Source of the DNA: Anaerozeibacter sp031551775
Lineage (GTDB): Bacteria > Bacillota > Clostridia > Christensenellales > Aristaeellaceae
DNA length: 64,000 nucleotides
Direction of reading: 5' to 3'
NCBI GenBank assembly: GCA_031551775.1
Contig: JAVBND010000019.1
Span: forward strand, 33,013-97,012
Within the stretch, counting starts at the first letter, position 1. Every line of letters begins with the position of its first letter. The translations under genes were made by a program, and so were the position numbers. Shown in pieces: positions 16,394-25,651 of the stretch. The notes beneath the pieces are model-generated. The model was not told the DNA's origin, did not search any database, and saw nothing but the letters and a program-made list of their open reading frames with translations.

Positions 16394-16406
16394 ATTTCCG
16401 AATATT
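16394..16406. promoter_or_regulatory. PurBox-like site upstream of purR
   Basis: ATTTCCGAATATT matches the Gram-positive PurBox AWWWCCGAACWWT at 12 of 13 positions (T for the C). It lies between the purR ribosome binding site and a minus-strand TATAAT at 16428-16423, where autoregulation would act. PurBoxes usually work as inverted pairs and I found no clear second copy, so this is tentative. Confidence 0.4.
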
Positions 16407-16514
16407 TTAAGTCGTTATTGGCATTATAATTCGTCTTTGTTTGCTTTGCCATCGCTTGATCCTGCGCGCGGGCAATCCAACAAACATTTAACAGCGCCCT
16501 GCATCCCTGTGGCG

Positions 16515-16520
16515 TATAAT
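16515..16520 (+). promoter_or_regulatory. -10 element for murC
   Basis: TATAAT 34 bases before the murC ATG. No good -35 box at the usual spacing. Confidence 0.5.
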
Positions 16521-16553
16521 GGTATCATTCGGGGACAGGGAGGCGGCGTCGGC

Positions 16554-17954
16554 ATGGCAGCGCACATCAGGGATTATTCAGGCGGTAAGGTGGCTTTCGT
16601 GGGCATCGGCGGTTGCTCCATGTCGGGGCTGGCACGGCTTATGCAGGACCTCGGCTACCGCGTGAGCGGCAGCGACCGCGACCAATCGCACAAGACCGAT
16701 CAACTCAGGGATGCGGGCATACCGGTAAAAATCGGACATGACGAAAACAACGTAGCGGGCGCGGACCTCGTCGTCTACACCGCCGCGATTCCCGAACTGA
16801 ACCCCGAGCGGCAAGCCGCCCTTAAAAACAGCATCCCTCAAATCGAACGCGCGGTCCTCTTGGGGCAATTGATGGAAGGATACACACATGCCATCGGCGT
16901 CAGCGGTACGCATGGCAAGACCACCACCACCGCGATGCTGGCGCAGGTGCTGGTCGAGTGCGGTATAAACCCGACCGTCCACATCGGAGGCGAGCTCGAC
17001 GCCGTGGGCGGATCGACGCGCCTGGGCGGACAGGACGTGTTCCTGGCCGAAGCGTGCGAATTCGCGGGCAGCTTTCTCGCGTTGTGCCCCACCATCGCTC
17101 TCATCACGAACATCGATGAGGACCACTTGGACTTCTACAAGGACATCGACGCCATTGAGGCGGCTTTCCATGAATATGCGGCGCTGACGCCGGAAGACGG
17201 CGGTTGGTGCGTGGGCTGGGGCGACGACGAGCGGGTCAGGCGCGTGATGGAAAAATGCCGCCGCAGGACGCGCTCCTACGGTTTGTCCGCGCACAACGAA
17301 CTGACGGCGGCAGACGTCTCCTACGACGAACTGGGCCGCGCGCGCTTCACCGCGCGCCTGTTCGGCCATCCCCTGTGCGAAGTTACGATGCAGGTTCCCG
17401 GCGAGCACAACATGCTCGACGCCCTGGCCGCCATCGCGGTGGCCGAAATCCTGGAACTGCCCATGCAGCGCGTGGCCGAAAGCCTTTCGAGCTTTACCGG
17501 CGCGCACCGGAGGTTTGATTTGACCTGCGTCACCGACGGCGTGCGCGTCTATCAGGACTACGGCCACAACCCCACCGAGATCAAGAACGCGCTTTCCATC
17601 GCGCGGCTTCAGCCGCACGGCACGCTCTGGGCAGTGTGGCAACCGCATACTTATTCGCGCACCAAGAAGCTGTTTGATCAGTTCCTGGGCACGTTCTACG
17701 ACGCGGAAAAACTGCTCGTCACCGACATCTGCGCCGCGCGCGAGAGCGACCCGGGCGATATCTCAAGTGAAATGCTGATCGGACCGCTCAGGGCCAGAGG
17801 CGTCGATGCTGTGCACACACCATCATTTGACGATGCGGAGAAGTACCTGCGCGCCAATTGGCAGCCAGGCGACCTGGTCATCACGCTGGGTTGCGGCAAC
17901 ATCGATATGCTCAACGATCAAATCAAGGCGCATGGCGATACGGCAAAGGCGTAG
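16554..17954 (+). CDS. murC: UDP-N-acetylmuramate--L-alanine ligase
   Basis: 466 residues from ATG 16554 behind AGGGAGG. The three Mur-ligase domains are visible: an N-terminal Rossmann part with FVGIGGCSMSGLARLM and SGSD(R)DQS (UDP-sugar binding), the ATP loop GVSGTHGKTTTTAML near residue 120, and the C-terminal QDYGHNPTEI(K)NAL segment. It adds L-Ala to UDP-MurNAc, the first step of the peptidoglycan stem, in the cytoplasm. The length is typical. It stands alone between purR and the FliB-like gene. Confidence 0.92.
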   Translation: MAAHIRDYSGGKVAFVGIGGCSMSGLARLMQDLGYRVSGSDRDQSHKTDQLRDAGIPVKIGHDENNVAGADLVVYTAAIPELNPERQAALKNSIPQIERAVLLGQLMEGYTHAIGVSGTHGKTTTTAMLAQVLVECGINPTVHIGGELDAVGGSTRLGGQDVFLAEACEFAGSFLALCPTIALITNIDEDHLDFYKDIDAIEAAFHEYAALTPEDGGWCVGWGDDERVRRVMEKCRRRTRSYGLSAHNELTAADVSYDELGRARFTARLFGHPLCEVTMQVPGEHNMLDALAAIAVAEILELPMQRVAESLSSFTGAHRRFDLTCVTDGVRVYQDYGHNPTEIKNALSIARLQPHGTLWAVWQPHTYSRTKKLFDQFLGTFYDAEKLLVTDICAARESDPGDISSEMLIGPLRARGVDAVHTPSFDDAEKYLRANWQPGDLVITLGCGNIDMLNDQIKAHGDTAKA

Positions 17955-18068
17955 CGCCGCCTTCGGTCGTCACGTTTTTGCCGCAAAAGTTCAACAGAAT
18001 GTTTTTATCCCGGAAAAACCGCTTGTGCTACAATAAAAAGCGGCAATTTGTTTCCGGGAGGAATGTCG

Positions 18069-19223
18069 ATGTCGGGTCAAAAAAACCATTGGGTACCGGA
18101 TTACTACCCGAATTTTGCCTGCAAAGGCCCCGAGTGCCGCGCGTGCTGCTGTCAGGGCTGGGATGTGTCCATTTCGCTTGACGAATACTTTCGCCTGATT
18201 GGCCTTGACTGCTCGGCGCCGCTTCGCAAAAAACTCGATTGCGCGTTCTATGTTTTGGATCAGCCCGATCCTTCCAAGTACGCGCGCATCAAGAAAAACT
18301 ACCTGGGCGATTGCCCGCTGCACGGTGCCGACGGCTATTGCGCGCTTCAAAAGGAAGAAGGCGAGGAAGCAATCCCCGCCATTTGCCGGTACTATCCGCG
18401 CGGACCCCGGCTCAACCCTATGAACGAATGTTCCTGCGCGTGCAGCTGCGAGGCGACGCTGGAGTTGATGTTTCAGGACGCGCGGCCGCTCGCCTTTCAC
18501 GAAGAGCCGCTCGCCTTTGACATTCCCGGGCTTGAGGGGCCAAAGTCCGAAATCCCCTATTACCGCGATATCCGCGTGCTTTCCATATCGGTTTTGCAGG
18601 ACCGCTCGTTCAGTCTGCCCGAGCGCCTGACGCGCCTTGGACGCATGATGAAGCTCCTGAGCGCCGCCAGCGGAAACGGCGCACACGCCATGCGCTTGGC
18701 CCTTAAAAAGTGCCGCTTGATGGCGCGCCTGGCTCCCGTCAATAAAAACCCAAACGACGCGAACCTGGAAGCCCTGGGCGAACTGCTGCATAAACTGGGC
18801 GGCGCAAGCCGGAGCGTCGCAAGTTACGTTGAAACCGCCCATTCGGCGCTCGGACTCGGCACGGAAGAGGCCCTGTCGCGCTACCAAGAAGCCTCGGCGC
18901 ATTTTGACCGCGTGCTGCCCGACTGGCCCATCTACTTTGAGCACATGCTCGTCAACCATATCTTCTTTGAGCAGTTCCCCTTCGCGGACGAGCGCGAGAG
19001 CTTGTACGAAGAATACGTTTCGCTGTGCGCGGTCTTCGCGTTCATTCGCACGCTCGCGGTGGGGTACATGGCAAACAAGAGCGACATGCGCGCGTTTGTG
19101 GACGTATGCGCCGCGGCGTTTCGCCTGATCGACCACTCCACATTTGAGTACAAGGCGCTGGGGCTGCTCAAATCGATGAACGCCTGCGGCGAAGAAAGCT
19201 TGAGCGGCCTGTTGCCCGCTTAA
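18069..19223 (+). CDS. FliB-like cysteine-cluster protein (flagellin lysine-N-methylase family)
   Basis: 384 residues from ATG 18069, seven bases after GGGAGG; ATG 18063 is too close. The N-terminus holds the FliB/YkgJ cysteine pattern: FACKGPECRACCCQGW, then CPL(H)...YCALQ, then ICRYYPR and CSCACSCE, a likely iron-sulfur or zinc cluster. The family is named for Salmonella FliB, a flagellin lysine methylase, but most clostridial members sit far from flagellar genes, as here. A TACAAT (-10) lies at 18029-18034. Methylation of a surface protein is a possible role by family analogy. Confidence 0.75.
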   Translation: MSGQKNHWVPDYYPNFACKGPECRACCCQGWDVSISLDEYFRLIGLDCSAPLRKKLDCAFYVLDQPDPSKYARIKKNYLGDCPLHGADGYCALQKEEGEEAIPAICRYYPRGPRLNPMNECSCACSCEATLELMFQDARPLAFHEEPLAFDIPGLEGPKSEIPYYRDIRVLSISVLQDRSFSLPERLTRLGRMMKLLSAASGNGAHAMRLALKKCRLMARLAPVNKNPNDANLEALGELLHKLGGASRSVASYVETAHSALGLGTEEALSRYQEASAHFDRVLPDWPIYFEHMLVNHIFFEQFPFADERESLYEEYVSLCAVFAFIRTLAVGYMANKSDMRAFVDVCAAAFRLIDHSTFEYKALGLLKSMNACGEESLSGLLPA

Positions 19224-19762
19224 GCCTTTTTCGCCTGCTCAATCAGGCTCCTTGGCACGTGGCAATAGCCGCCCGGGTTTTTGGTGAGGTAGTCCTGGTG
19301 GTATTCCTCCGCCAGAAAGTAGTTTACAAGCGGCCGGACCTCTATGGCGACCGGCTTTTTTAGCGACGCGGCAAGGCAATCGACCGAATGGTTGATCACA
19401 TCAAGGTCCGCCTCGTCCGCGTAATAGATTCCGGTTCGGTATTGATCGCCCACATCGCCGCCCTGGCGGTTGACGCTGGTGGGGTCGATCGCTTGGTAGT
19501 ACAGGCTCAGCAGCTTCTCAAGCGGCAACCAATCTGACGCGTACAACACATGCACGGCCTCCGCGAAACCGGTCGCGCCGGTGCACACCATTTGATAGGT
19601 GGGCCTCTCCACATGGCCGTTTAAATACCCCACGCTGGTGTGCGCCACGCCGTTGATATTCATAAGATACGCCTGCGTGCCCCAGAAACACCCGCCTGCG
19701 AGCCAAATTTCCTTTATGTTCTCGCCGGGAAAAGCCAATCGTTCAATGGTTGATGGAATCAT
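19220..19762 (-). CDS. msrA: Peptide-methionine (S)-S-oxide reductase MsrA
   Basis: 180 residues, ATG 19762 with GAGGAGG 8 bases upstream. The active-site GGCFWG motif is at about residues 22-27, with the family's GYxxGHVxxPTY, Y(Q)AIDPTSxNRQGxDxGxQYRTGIYY blocks following. MsrA reduces methionine-S-sulfoxide in proteins. The C-terminal GGYCHVP offers a resolving Cys. It overlaps the convergent FliB-like gene by four bases. Confidence 0.93.
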   Translation of the reverse strand: MIPSTIERLAFPGENIKEIWLAGGCFWGTQAYLMNINGVAHTSVGYLNGHVERPTYQMVCTGATGFAEAVHVLYASDWLPLEKLLSLYYQAIDPTSVNRQGGDVGDQYRTGIYYADEADLDVINHSVDCLAASLKKPVAIEVRPLVNYFLAEEYHQDYLTKNPGGYCHVPRSLIEQAKKA

Positions 19763-19792
19763 CAGCGGCGCCTCCTCATTGATTGTTCCCGT

Positions 19793-22114
19793 TTAGCTTG
19801 CCCAAAAACGCGCAAGCATCCGCGAAAGCGCGTCCGCGTCCCGCGCCGGCCGCACATGCCAATTTTCCGGCAGCAGCGCCTGATACGCTTCGTTCAAGTA
19901 CCGTTCATCGATCAGCGCAATCACGCCCCGGTCGGTCTCGGTTCGGATCACGCGCCCGGCGGCTTGCAGCACCCGCTGGAGACCGGGGTACGTGTAGGCG
20001 TAATGCCCGCCTTCGCCCGCTTCGTCCATGAGCTCTGTGAGCGCCGCGCGCTCAAGGCTCAATTGCGGCGTGCCGATGCCCACAATGGCCGCGCCGCTTA
20101 AGAGTTCGCCCGGAAGGTCCACGCCTTCGGCAAACACGCCGCCCATCGCGACCAGCGCGACCATGGTCCTTTCGGGCGCTTCGCGAAAGGCGCCAAGGAA
20201 CGCCTCGCGCTCACGTTCGCTCATGTGGGACTTCTGGCGCACGATGGCAAGGTCTCCCGCGATCATTTGAAGATGGTCGCCCACCAGGTTGAGGTACGCG
20301 TGGGATGGAAAGCAAGCCAGGTAGTTGCCCCTTTTCCCGCGCGCCATTGCGGCAATCGCGCCCGCGACCGCGCCCGCCGTGCCCTCGCGCAGGCGAAAAG
20401 TGGTGCCCAAGGGCAGCGCCGCCACCATGAGGTTTTCCGCCGGAAAGGGCGAAGGCAGGTCCACCAAACGGTCGCCCGCGTCCTCGTCAATGCCCAGCAT
20501 ATCGCGGTAGTACGTGAGCGGCGTAAGCGTGGCAGAAAACAAGAGTGCGCCGCGCACGCGGCTCATGCATTTTTTGAGGTACGGCGCGGGGTTAAAGCAC
20601 CACAGCTTGACCAAGAGTTCCTTTTCGCCCGCCTCGTACAGCACGCGGTGGTCCCCCCCCATCTCGGAAGCCACGCGCGTGTAATTGAGCGCTTCAAAGT
20701 ACCGCTCGGCCAGCGCCTTCGAAAACGCGCCCGCGCTCCCAAGGAAAGGCCGGGCAGCGTCGAGAAAAATCTCAAGCGCCTCACCCAGCGCTTCGCTCGC
20801 CCCGTCTTCCCAGCAGGGATTGGGGTAGCTGTCCTTAAGGCCCTTGAGAACCTCGATCACGGAGGTGATGGAAGATAGGAGCGGACTGTTTTTGTCGGGA
20901 TCGAGCCGCTTCCATTCGCGCCTGAGGGAAGAGTAATCGCGCGAGGAGATCGATGCCGACAGCATCTCCCGCGCGCGCTCGATCAGGTTGTGCGCCTCGT
21001 CCACGAGCAGCACGGCGTCGCTCTTTTCAAGAAAGAACCGCTTGAGCTTGACGCGCGGGTCGAAGGCGTAGTTGTAATCGCAGATGACGACATCGCAGGT
21101 TTCGGACAAATCCAGCTGAAACTCGAACGGGCAAAGTTCCTCCTCTTTTGCCAGGCGTTCAACCGTGTCGCGCGACAGGTTTTCGACCGCGAGCGCGCGT
21201 TTGAGCGCTTCGCGGCTGCGGTCGTAGTAGCCAAGCGCGCGCGGGCAAGCCGCCGGTTCGCACGCCGTTGCGGGGTACGGGCACAACTTCTCCTTGGCGG
21301 TCAAGGTAATCGCGCGCACTTTAAGGCCCTTCGCCCGCATGCGCTCAAGCGCCTGTTCCGCCGCGCGCCGCGCGGTTGTGCGCGCGGTTAGGTAAAATAT
21401 GCGGCTGGTCAGTCCCTCGCCCATCGCCTTGAGCGCGGCAAACAGCGCCGCCGCCGTCTTGCCGATACCGGTCGGGGCTTGCGCCATCACGTTGGTCTTT
21501 GAGCGAAACGCGCGGTAGGCCGCCCCCGCCATCTCGCGCTGACCGTCCCTATAACCGTCATACGGAAAAGCCAGCGCGCGCGCCGTAGGCAGACACGTCT
21601 CCTTCCACCGGTCAAGCCCCGAAAGCCACTTCGCGTAGGGCGCGGCGTAGCCGTCGAACGCTTCCTCAAGCGCGTCCGCCGCCATCAAACGCGTGTGCGT
21701 CTTCGCGTCACCGCTCAAATGCATGTAGGTCAGGCGCACTTCGACCTCGGAAAAACCTTCCTTGGCGCAGAGGATGTAGGCATATATCTCGGCTTGCGCC
21801 CAATGCGCGGGATGCTCGTGTTCGCCGATTGTATTCGGGTCAAGGCGCGTGGTCTTGATCTCCTCAACCACCGGCGGGACGCTTGTCCGGTTGAGCCCGT
21901 CCGCGCGGCCGTAGACGGTCAATTCCACATCATCAAACGCGCGCGTGATGTTTAGCCCGACTTCCTTCTCGAATCCGCCCGTATAGCGCGCCTGCCACAG
22001 CTTGTGCCCGGCCATGCCGTCCTGCATCTGGTCGATCGAACGCATCGCCGCAAACAAATCGCCGCGTTCGGTGGCGAATTCGGCGAGCGACCGGGCGCTG
22101 ACGCGGTGTTTCAT
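19793..22114 (-). CDS. Fused PD-(D/E)XK nuclease and Rad3/DinG-type iron-sulfur helicase
   Basis: 773 residues from ATG 22114 (AGGAAAGG upstream; ATG 22141 has none). Residues ~1-170 look like a PD-(D/E)XK nuclease: RADG, then EEIKTT, then HWAQAEIYAYI, matching the D...ExK...Q plan of RecB/Cas4-type nucleases. From ~180 comes an SF2 helicase with Walker A PTGIGKTAAAL, a four-Cys insert (CPYPATAC...CP...CPFE) for a 4Fe-4S cluster as in XPD/DinG, the VDEAHNL box, and C-terminal motifs including QAAGRVIR. It probably unwinds and cuts DNA in repair. The nuclease fusion is found in some Firmicutes DinG relatives. Confidence 0.87.
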   Translation of the reverse strand: MKHRVSARSLAEFATERGDLFAAMRSIDQMQDGMAGHKLWQARYTGGFEKEVGLNITRAFDDVELTVYGRADGLNRTSVPPVVEEIKTTRLDPNTIGEHEHPAHWAQAEIYAYILCAKEGFSEVEVRLTYMHLSGDAKTHTRLMAADALEEAFDGYAAPYAKWLSGLDRWKETCLPTARALAFPYDGYRDGQREMAGAAYRAFRSKTNVMAQAPTGIGKTAAALFAALKAMGEGLTSRIFYLTARTTARRAAEQALERMRAKGLKVRAITLTAKEKLCPYPATACEPAACPRALGYYDRSREALKRALAVENLSRDTVERLAKEEELCPFEFQLDLSETCDVVICDYNYAFDPRVKLKRFFLEKSDAVLLVDEAHNLIERAREMLSASISSRDYSSLRREWKRLDPDKNSPLLSSITSVIEVLKGLKDSYPNPCWEDGASEALGEALEIFLDAARPFLGSAGAFSKALAERYFEALNYTRVASEMGGDHRVLYEAGEKELLVKLWCFNPAPYLKKCMSRVRGALLFSATLTPLTYYRDMLGIDEDAGDRLVDLPSPFPAENLMVAALPLGTTFRLREGTAGAVAGAIAAMARGKRGNYLACFPSHAYLNLVGDHLQMIAGDLAIVRQKSHMSEREREAFLGAFREAPERTMVALVAMGGVFAEGVDLPGELLSGAAIVGIGTPQLSLERAALTELMDEAGEGGHYAYTYPGLQRVLQAAGRVIRTETDRGVIALIDERYLNEAYQALLPENWHVRPARDADALSRMLARFWAS

Positions 22115-22223
22115 GTTGGGATCGTCCTTTCCTATTGACATGGGCGCGGGGAGGGCCTAAAATGAAGCGTAACGCTATGGTCTATTGTAGTTGTACGGAC
22201 GGGAAAATGCAACGCATTTTGGG

Positions 22224-22229
22224 TATACT
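22224..22229 (+). promoter_or_regulatory. -10 element for the manA operon
   Basis: TATACT 28 bases before the manA ATG; no clear -35 box. Confidence 0.45.
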
Positions 22230-22257
22230 GGATTGGTAGAAAAGCGAGGGATTGACG

Positions 22258-23286
22258 ATGACGCTGTACCCACTCAGGCTCACCCCCTATTTCAGGCATG
22301 GAAGCCAAACGCCCTGGGGCGGCCGCGCGCTCGGCGACCTCCTAGGCAAGGCCATACCCGACGACCGGACCGGCGAGAGCCTTGAAGTATCGGCGTTTGG
22401 CGGCATGGAATCGATTATCGCGAACGGCGAATTTCAAGGTCAACCGCTCTCCTTCGCCATCTCCCAATGGGGAGAAGAACTGACCGGGGCCATCGGCGGG
22501 GGCGAGTTTCCGTTGCTCATCAAGCTGCTAGATGCGCGGGACGCGCTATCGGTGCAGGTACATCCGGGCGACGAATACGCCAAGGAACACGAAGGGAAGC
22601 TCGGCAAATCCGAAGCCTGGGTGGTGCTCTCCGCGCCGCCGGACGCCCAACTCGTGTACGGCATGAAGCCCCTCAAGCGGCCTCTTTCTAAGATCGTGGA
22701 AGAAAACGCGCTTGAAGAGGCGCTCAATTGGGTGTCGGTTCAGCCAGGCGACGTGCTCTACATCCCCCACGGCATGGTGCACGCGCTGGGCAAGGCCGGG
22801 CAAGGGGACTTGGTGGTCTACGAAGTGCAGCAGTCAAGCGACGTCACCTACCGCTTCTGGGATTGGGGGCGCACGGACGCGGAAGGAAAAGCCCGGGCGC
22901 TTCACACGCGCGCGGCCCTCGATGTCACCAGGCCCGAGCTCAGGCTCGACAAGGTTCAAGGCGCAACGCTCCTGTCCAAGGGCGGCAGCGTAACGCACTA
23001 CATCGCAAGCGCGTACTTTGAACTTTCCCGGCTCAACGTCGCGGGCGACATGCCGCTTCCCGAGGGGCGCATGCTGCTGATCACCGCGCTTGGGCCGTGC
23101 CTGATCAAATGGCCCGGGGGCGCGCTCGATCTGGCGGCCTTTGACAGCGTGCTCATTCCGGCGGGACTTGCGGGCGCGGTCATTTCAGGGCGGCTGAGCG
23201 CGCTTTGCGCGTCGGTCGGCGACCGCGAATCACTGAAAGAGGCGCTCGGCTACCGCGCCGGGTCTGTGGCCGGACTCACGGATTGA
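22258..23286 (+). CDS. manA: Mannose-6-phosphate isomerase, class I
   Basis: 342 residues from ATG 22258, seven bases after GCGAGGG. The zinc-binding cupin motifs are present: VQVHPGDEYA, the acidic GKSEAWVVL, and the later PHGMVHALG and YEVQQSSDVTYRFWDW blocks. It interconverts mannose-6-phosphate and fructose-6-phosphate, supplying mannose for glycan synthesis or using it as carbon. It heads a likely operon with a glycosyltransferase 16 bases downstream, which favours a role in glycan precursor supply. Confidence 0.92.
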   Translation: MTLYPLRLTPYFRHGSQTPWGGRALGDLLGKAIPDDRTGESLEVSAFGGMESIIANGEFQGQPLSFAISQWGEELTGAIGGGEFPLLIKLLDARDALSVQVHPGDEYAKEHEGKLGKSEAWVVLSAPPDAQLVYGMKPLKRPLSKIVEENALEEALNWVSVQPGDVLYIPHGMVHALGKAGQGDLVVYEVQQSSDVTYRFWDWGRTDAEGKARALHTRAALDVTRPELRLDKVQGATLLSKGGSVTHYIASAYFELSRLNVAGDMPLPEGRMLLITALGPCLIKWPGGALDLAAFDSVLIPAGLAGAVISGRLSALCASVGDRESLKEALGYRAGSVAGLTD

Positions 23287-23302
23287 CGAAAGGGAACTGA
23301 AA

Positions 23303-24265
23303 ATGGATAAACCGGTATTGTACATCGTGGTGCCATGCTACAACGAAGAACAGGTTCTGCCCGAAACGGTCAAGCGCCTCGCTCAATTGATGGACGCACT
23401 TGAGCGCGAAGGCGCGATAGACGCAAAAAGCCGCGTTACGCTGGTCGATGACGGCAGCCGTGACAAAACCTGGGCCGTCATCCGCTCTGTCACGGGCGCG
23501 CAGAAGCGCTTTGAAGGCATCAAGCTCGCGCACAACGCGGGGCACCAAAACGCGCTGTGGGCGGGCATGATGACGGTACGCGAAAAGGCGGACGCGGTCA
23601 TCACCATTGACGCGGACCTCCAGGACGACATAAACGCCATCCGCGAATTCATAAAAGCCTTTAAGGACGGCAACGAGGTGGTCTACGGCGTGAGGAGCGC
23701 GCGCAAGAGAGATACCGCCTTTAAAAGAAAGACCGCGCACCTGTACTACGACCTCATGAAGCGCCTGGGCGCGGACCTGGTCTACGACCACGCCGACTAC
23801 CGCCTCCTAAGCCGCCGCGCGCTTGACGCGCTCAGCGAATTCGGCGAGGCCAACCTGTTCCTGCGCGGGATGGTGCCGTTGCTCGGCTTTCAGCACACCG
23901 AAGTCTACTATGAGCGCGGCGAGCGCTTCGCGGGTCAATCAAAGTATCCGCTCAAGAAGATGCTGTCCTTTGCCATGGAGGGCATCACCTCCTTCTCGGT
24001 CAAGCCCATCCGCTACGTGGTGATGCTGGGTTGCCTGTTTGCGGTGATCGGCATCGTGATGGCGCTATACGCCTTGGTCTCGCACTTTACCGGCCATACG
24101 GTCGCGGGCTGGAGTTCGATCATGGTATCGGTCTGGGTGATCGGGGGCGTCCAGCTGATGGCGCTGGGTCTGATCGGCGAATACGTGGGCAAGCTCTACA
24201 CCGAGGTCAAGCGCCGCCCGCGCTTCATCGTGGAGGAATACACCCACCAAAAACAGGCGGATTGA
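23303..24265 (+). CDS. Family 2 glycosyltransferase, undecaprenyl-phosphate sugar transferase type
   Basis: 320 residues. The GT-A domain covers ~1-230 with IVVPCYNEEQ, VDDGSRDKT and the metal-binding IDADLQD. Two C-terminal membrane helices (about 240-262 and 275-298) and the terminal GEYVGKLYTEVKRRPRF are typical of GtrB/DPM1-like enzymes that load a sugar onto a polyprenyl phosphate at the inner membrane face. The donor sugar is unknown; a GDP- or UDP-hexose is likely. Second gene of the manA group. Confidence 0.88.
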   Translation: MDKPVLYIVVPCYNEEQVLPETVKRLAQLMDALEREGAIDAKSRVTLVDDGSRDKTWAVIRSVTGAQKRFEGIKLAHNAGHQNALWAGMMTVREKADAVITIDADLQDDINAIREFIKAFKDGNEVVYGVRSARKRDTAFKRKTAHLYYDLMKRLGADLVYDHADYRLLSRRALDALSEFGEANLFLRGMVPLLGFQHTEVYYERGERFAGQSKYPLKKMLSFAMEGITSFSVKPIRYVVMLGCLFAVIGIVMALYALVSHFTGHTVAGWSSIMVSVWVIGGVQLMALGLIGEYVGKLYTEVKRRPRFIVEEYTHQKQAD

Positions 24266-24268
24266 CAG

Positions 24269-25651
24269 ATGGCTGAAACAAGAAACGATTTCACCAAGGG
24301 CTCGATCCCGCGCACGGTGACCAGGCTCGCCCTGCCGATGATCGGCGCGCAGATCATCAACGCGTTTTATTCGATGGTGGACAAGCTCTACATCGGCATG
24401 CTTCCCGCCAACATCGCGACGCCCGCGCTGGCCGGCGTCGGGCTGGCTTTTCCGCTGATCATGATCGTGTCGGCCTTTGCGATGCTGGCGGGCATGGGCG
24501 GCGCGGCGCTGTGCTCCATCGCGCGCGGAGAAAAAAAATATGACTATGCCGAGCGCGTGATGGGCAACTCGTTTTCGCTGCTCATCATCTTTGGCGCCTG
24601 TCTGACAATCGTTTCTCTGCTCGTCAAGGGACCGGTGCTGACCTTCATGGGCGCGTCGAGCGAAACCTTCCTGTACGCCGACGAATACGCCACCATCTAC
24701 CTGTGCGGAAGCCTGTTCGTCATGATGACGCTTGGCATGAACCCCTACATCAACGCCCAGGGCTTCGCGCGCGTCGGCATGGTCACGGTGACGCTGGGCG
24801 CGGTCATGAACATCATCCTCGACCCGGTGTTTATGTTTTCTCTGGGCATGGGCGTCAAGGGCGCGGCGCTGGCCACCATCCTGTCGCAGGCCGTGTCGGC
24901 CGTCTGGGTGATGGCGTTCCTGACCGGCAAAAAATGCATCCTGCGCCTTCGAAGGAAGAACCTCGCGCTTGACGGCGCGATCGCAAAGCGCATTTTGGCG
25001 CTCGGCGCGAGCAACGCCACCATGAACGTAACCGAGTGCATCGTCTCGATCGCGTGCAACAAGACGCTTGCGATCTACGGCGGCACCACCTACGTGGGCG
25101 TGATGGCGGCCATCAGCGCGGTTCGCCAAATCCTGATGATGCCGGTGAGCGGCTTTGGGCAGGGTCTTCAACCGGTGATGGGCTACAACTACGGGGCGCT
25201 GCACCTTGGCCGCGTGCGCGAGAGCTTCAAGTTCACGACCCTGGTAACCGCCTGCTACGCGGGCACGGCGTGCCTTCTGATCCAACTGTTTCCCGAAGCC
25301 TTCATGCGCCTCTTCACGCGCGATATCAAGCTGATCGAAGCGGGCGTGCCGGCGCTTCGGATGTACTTCAGCCTGTTCTTCATGCTGAGCTTGCAGATGG
25401 CGGGGCAGTATTCGTTCGTGGCGCTGGGAAAATCCAAGCAGGCCGTGTTCTTCTCGCTGCTGCGAAAGGCGTTCATTGTCGCGCCGCTCGCGGTTTTGCT
25501 TCCGCGGGTGACGGATCTTGGCGTCATGGGCGTGTTCGCCGCCGAACCGATCAGCGACTTTGTGGGATCGACCGCATGTTTTACGACCTTCATGCTGACC
25601 ATGTGGCCCAAGCTTAAGACGGAGGAAGGGCGGGTGAATACATGCGAATGA
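24269..25651 (+). CDS. MATE family efflux transporter
   Basis: 460 residues starting three bases after the glycosyltransferase stop. About twelve membrane helices in two related halves; the first half opens with IPRTVTRLALPMIGAQIINAFYSMVDKLYIG, the usual MATE helix 1, and PVSGFGQGLQPVMGYNYGA marks the second half. It exports drugs or metabolites in exchange for sodium or protons. Co-transcription with a polyprenyl-sugar enzyme leaves open a related (flippase-fold) substrate, but nothing in the sequence proves it. Confidence 0.88.
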   Translation: MAETRNDFTKGSIPRTVTRLALPMIGAQIINAFYSMVDKLYIGMLPANIATPALAGVGLAFPLIMIVSAFAMLAGMGGAALCSIARGEKKYDYAERVMGNSFSLLIIFGACLTIVSLLVKGPVLTFMGASSETFLYADEYATIYLCGSLFVMMTLGMNPYINAQGFARVGMVTVTLGAVMNIILDPVFMFSLGMGVKGAALATILSQAVSAVWVMAFLTGKKCILRLRRKNLALDGAIAKRILALGASNATMNVTECIVSIACNKTLAIYGGTTYVGVMAAISAVRQILMMPVSGFGQGLQPVMGYNYGALHLGRVRESFKFTTLVTACYAGTACLLIQLFPEAFMRLFTRDIKLIEAGVPALRMYFSLFFMLSLQMAGQYSFVALGKSKQAVFFSLLRKAFIVAPLAVLLPRVTDLGVMGVFAAEPISDFVGSTACFTTFMLTMWPKLKTEEGRVNTCE

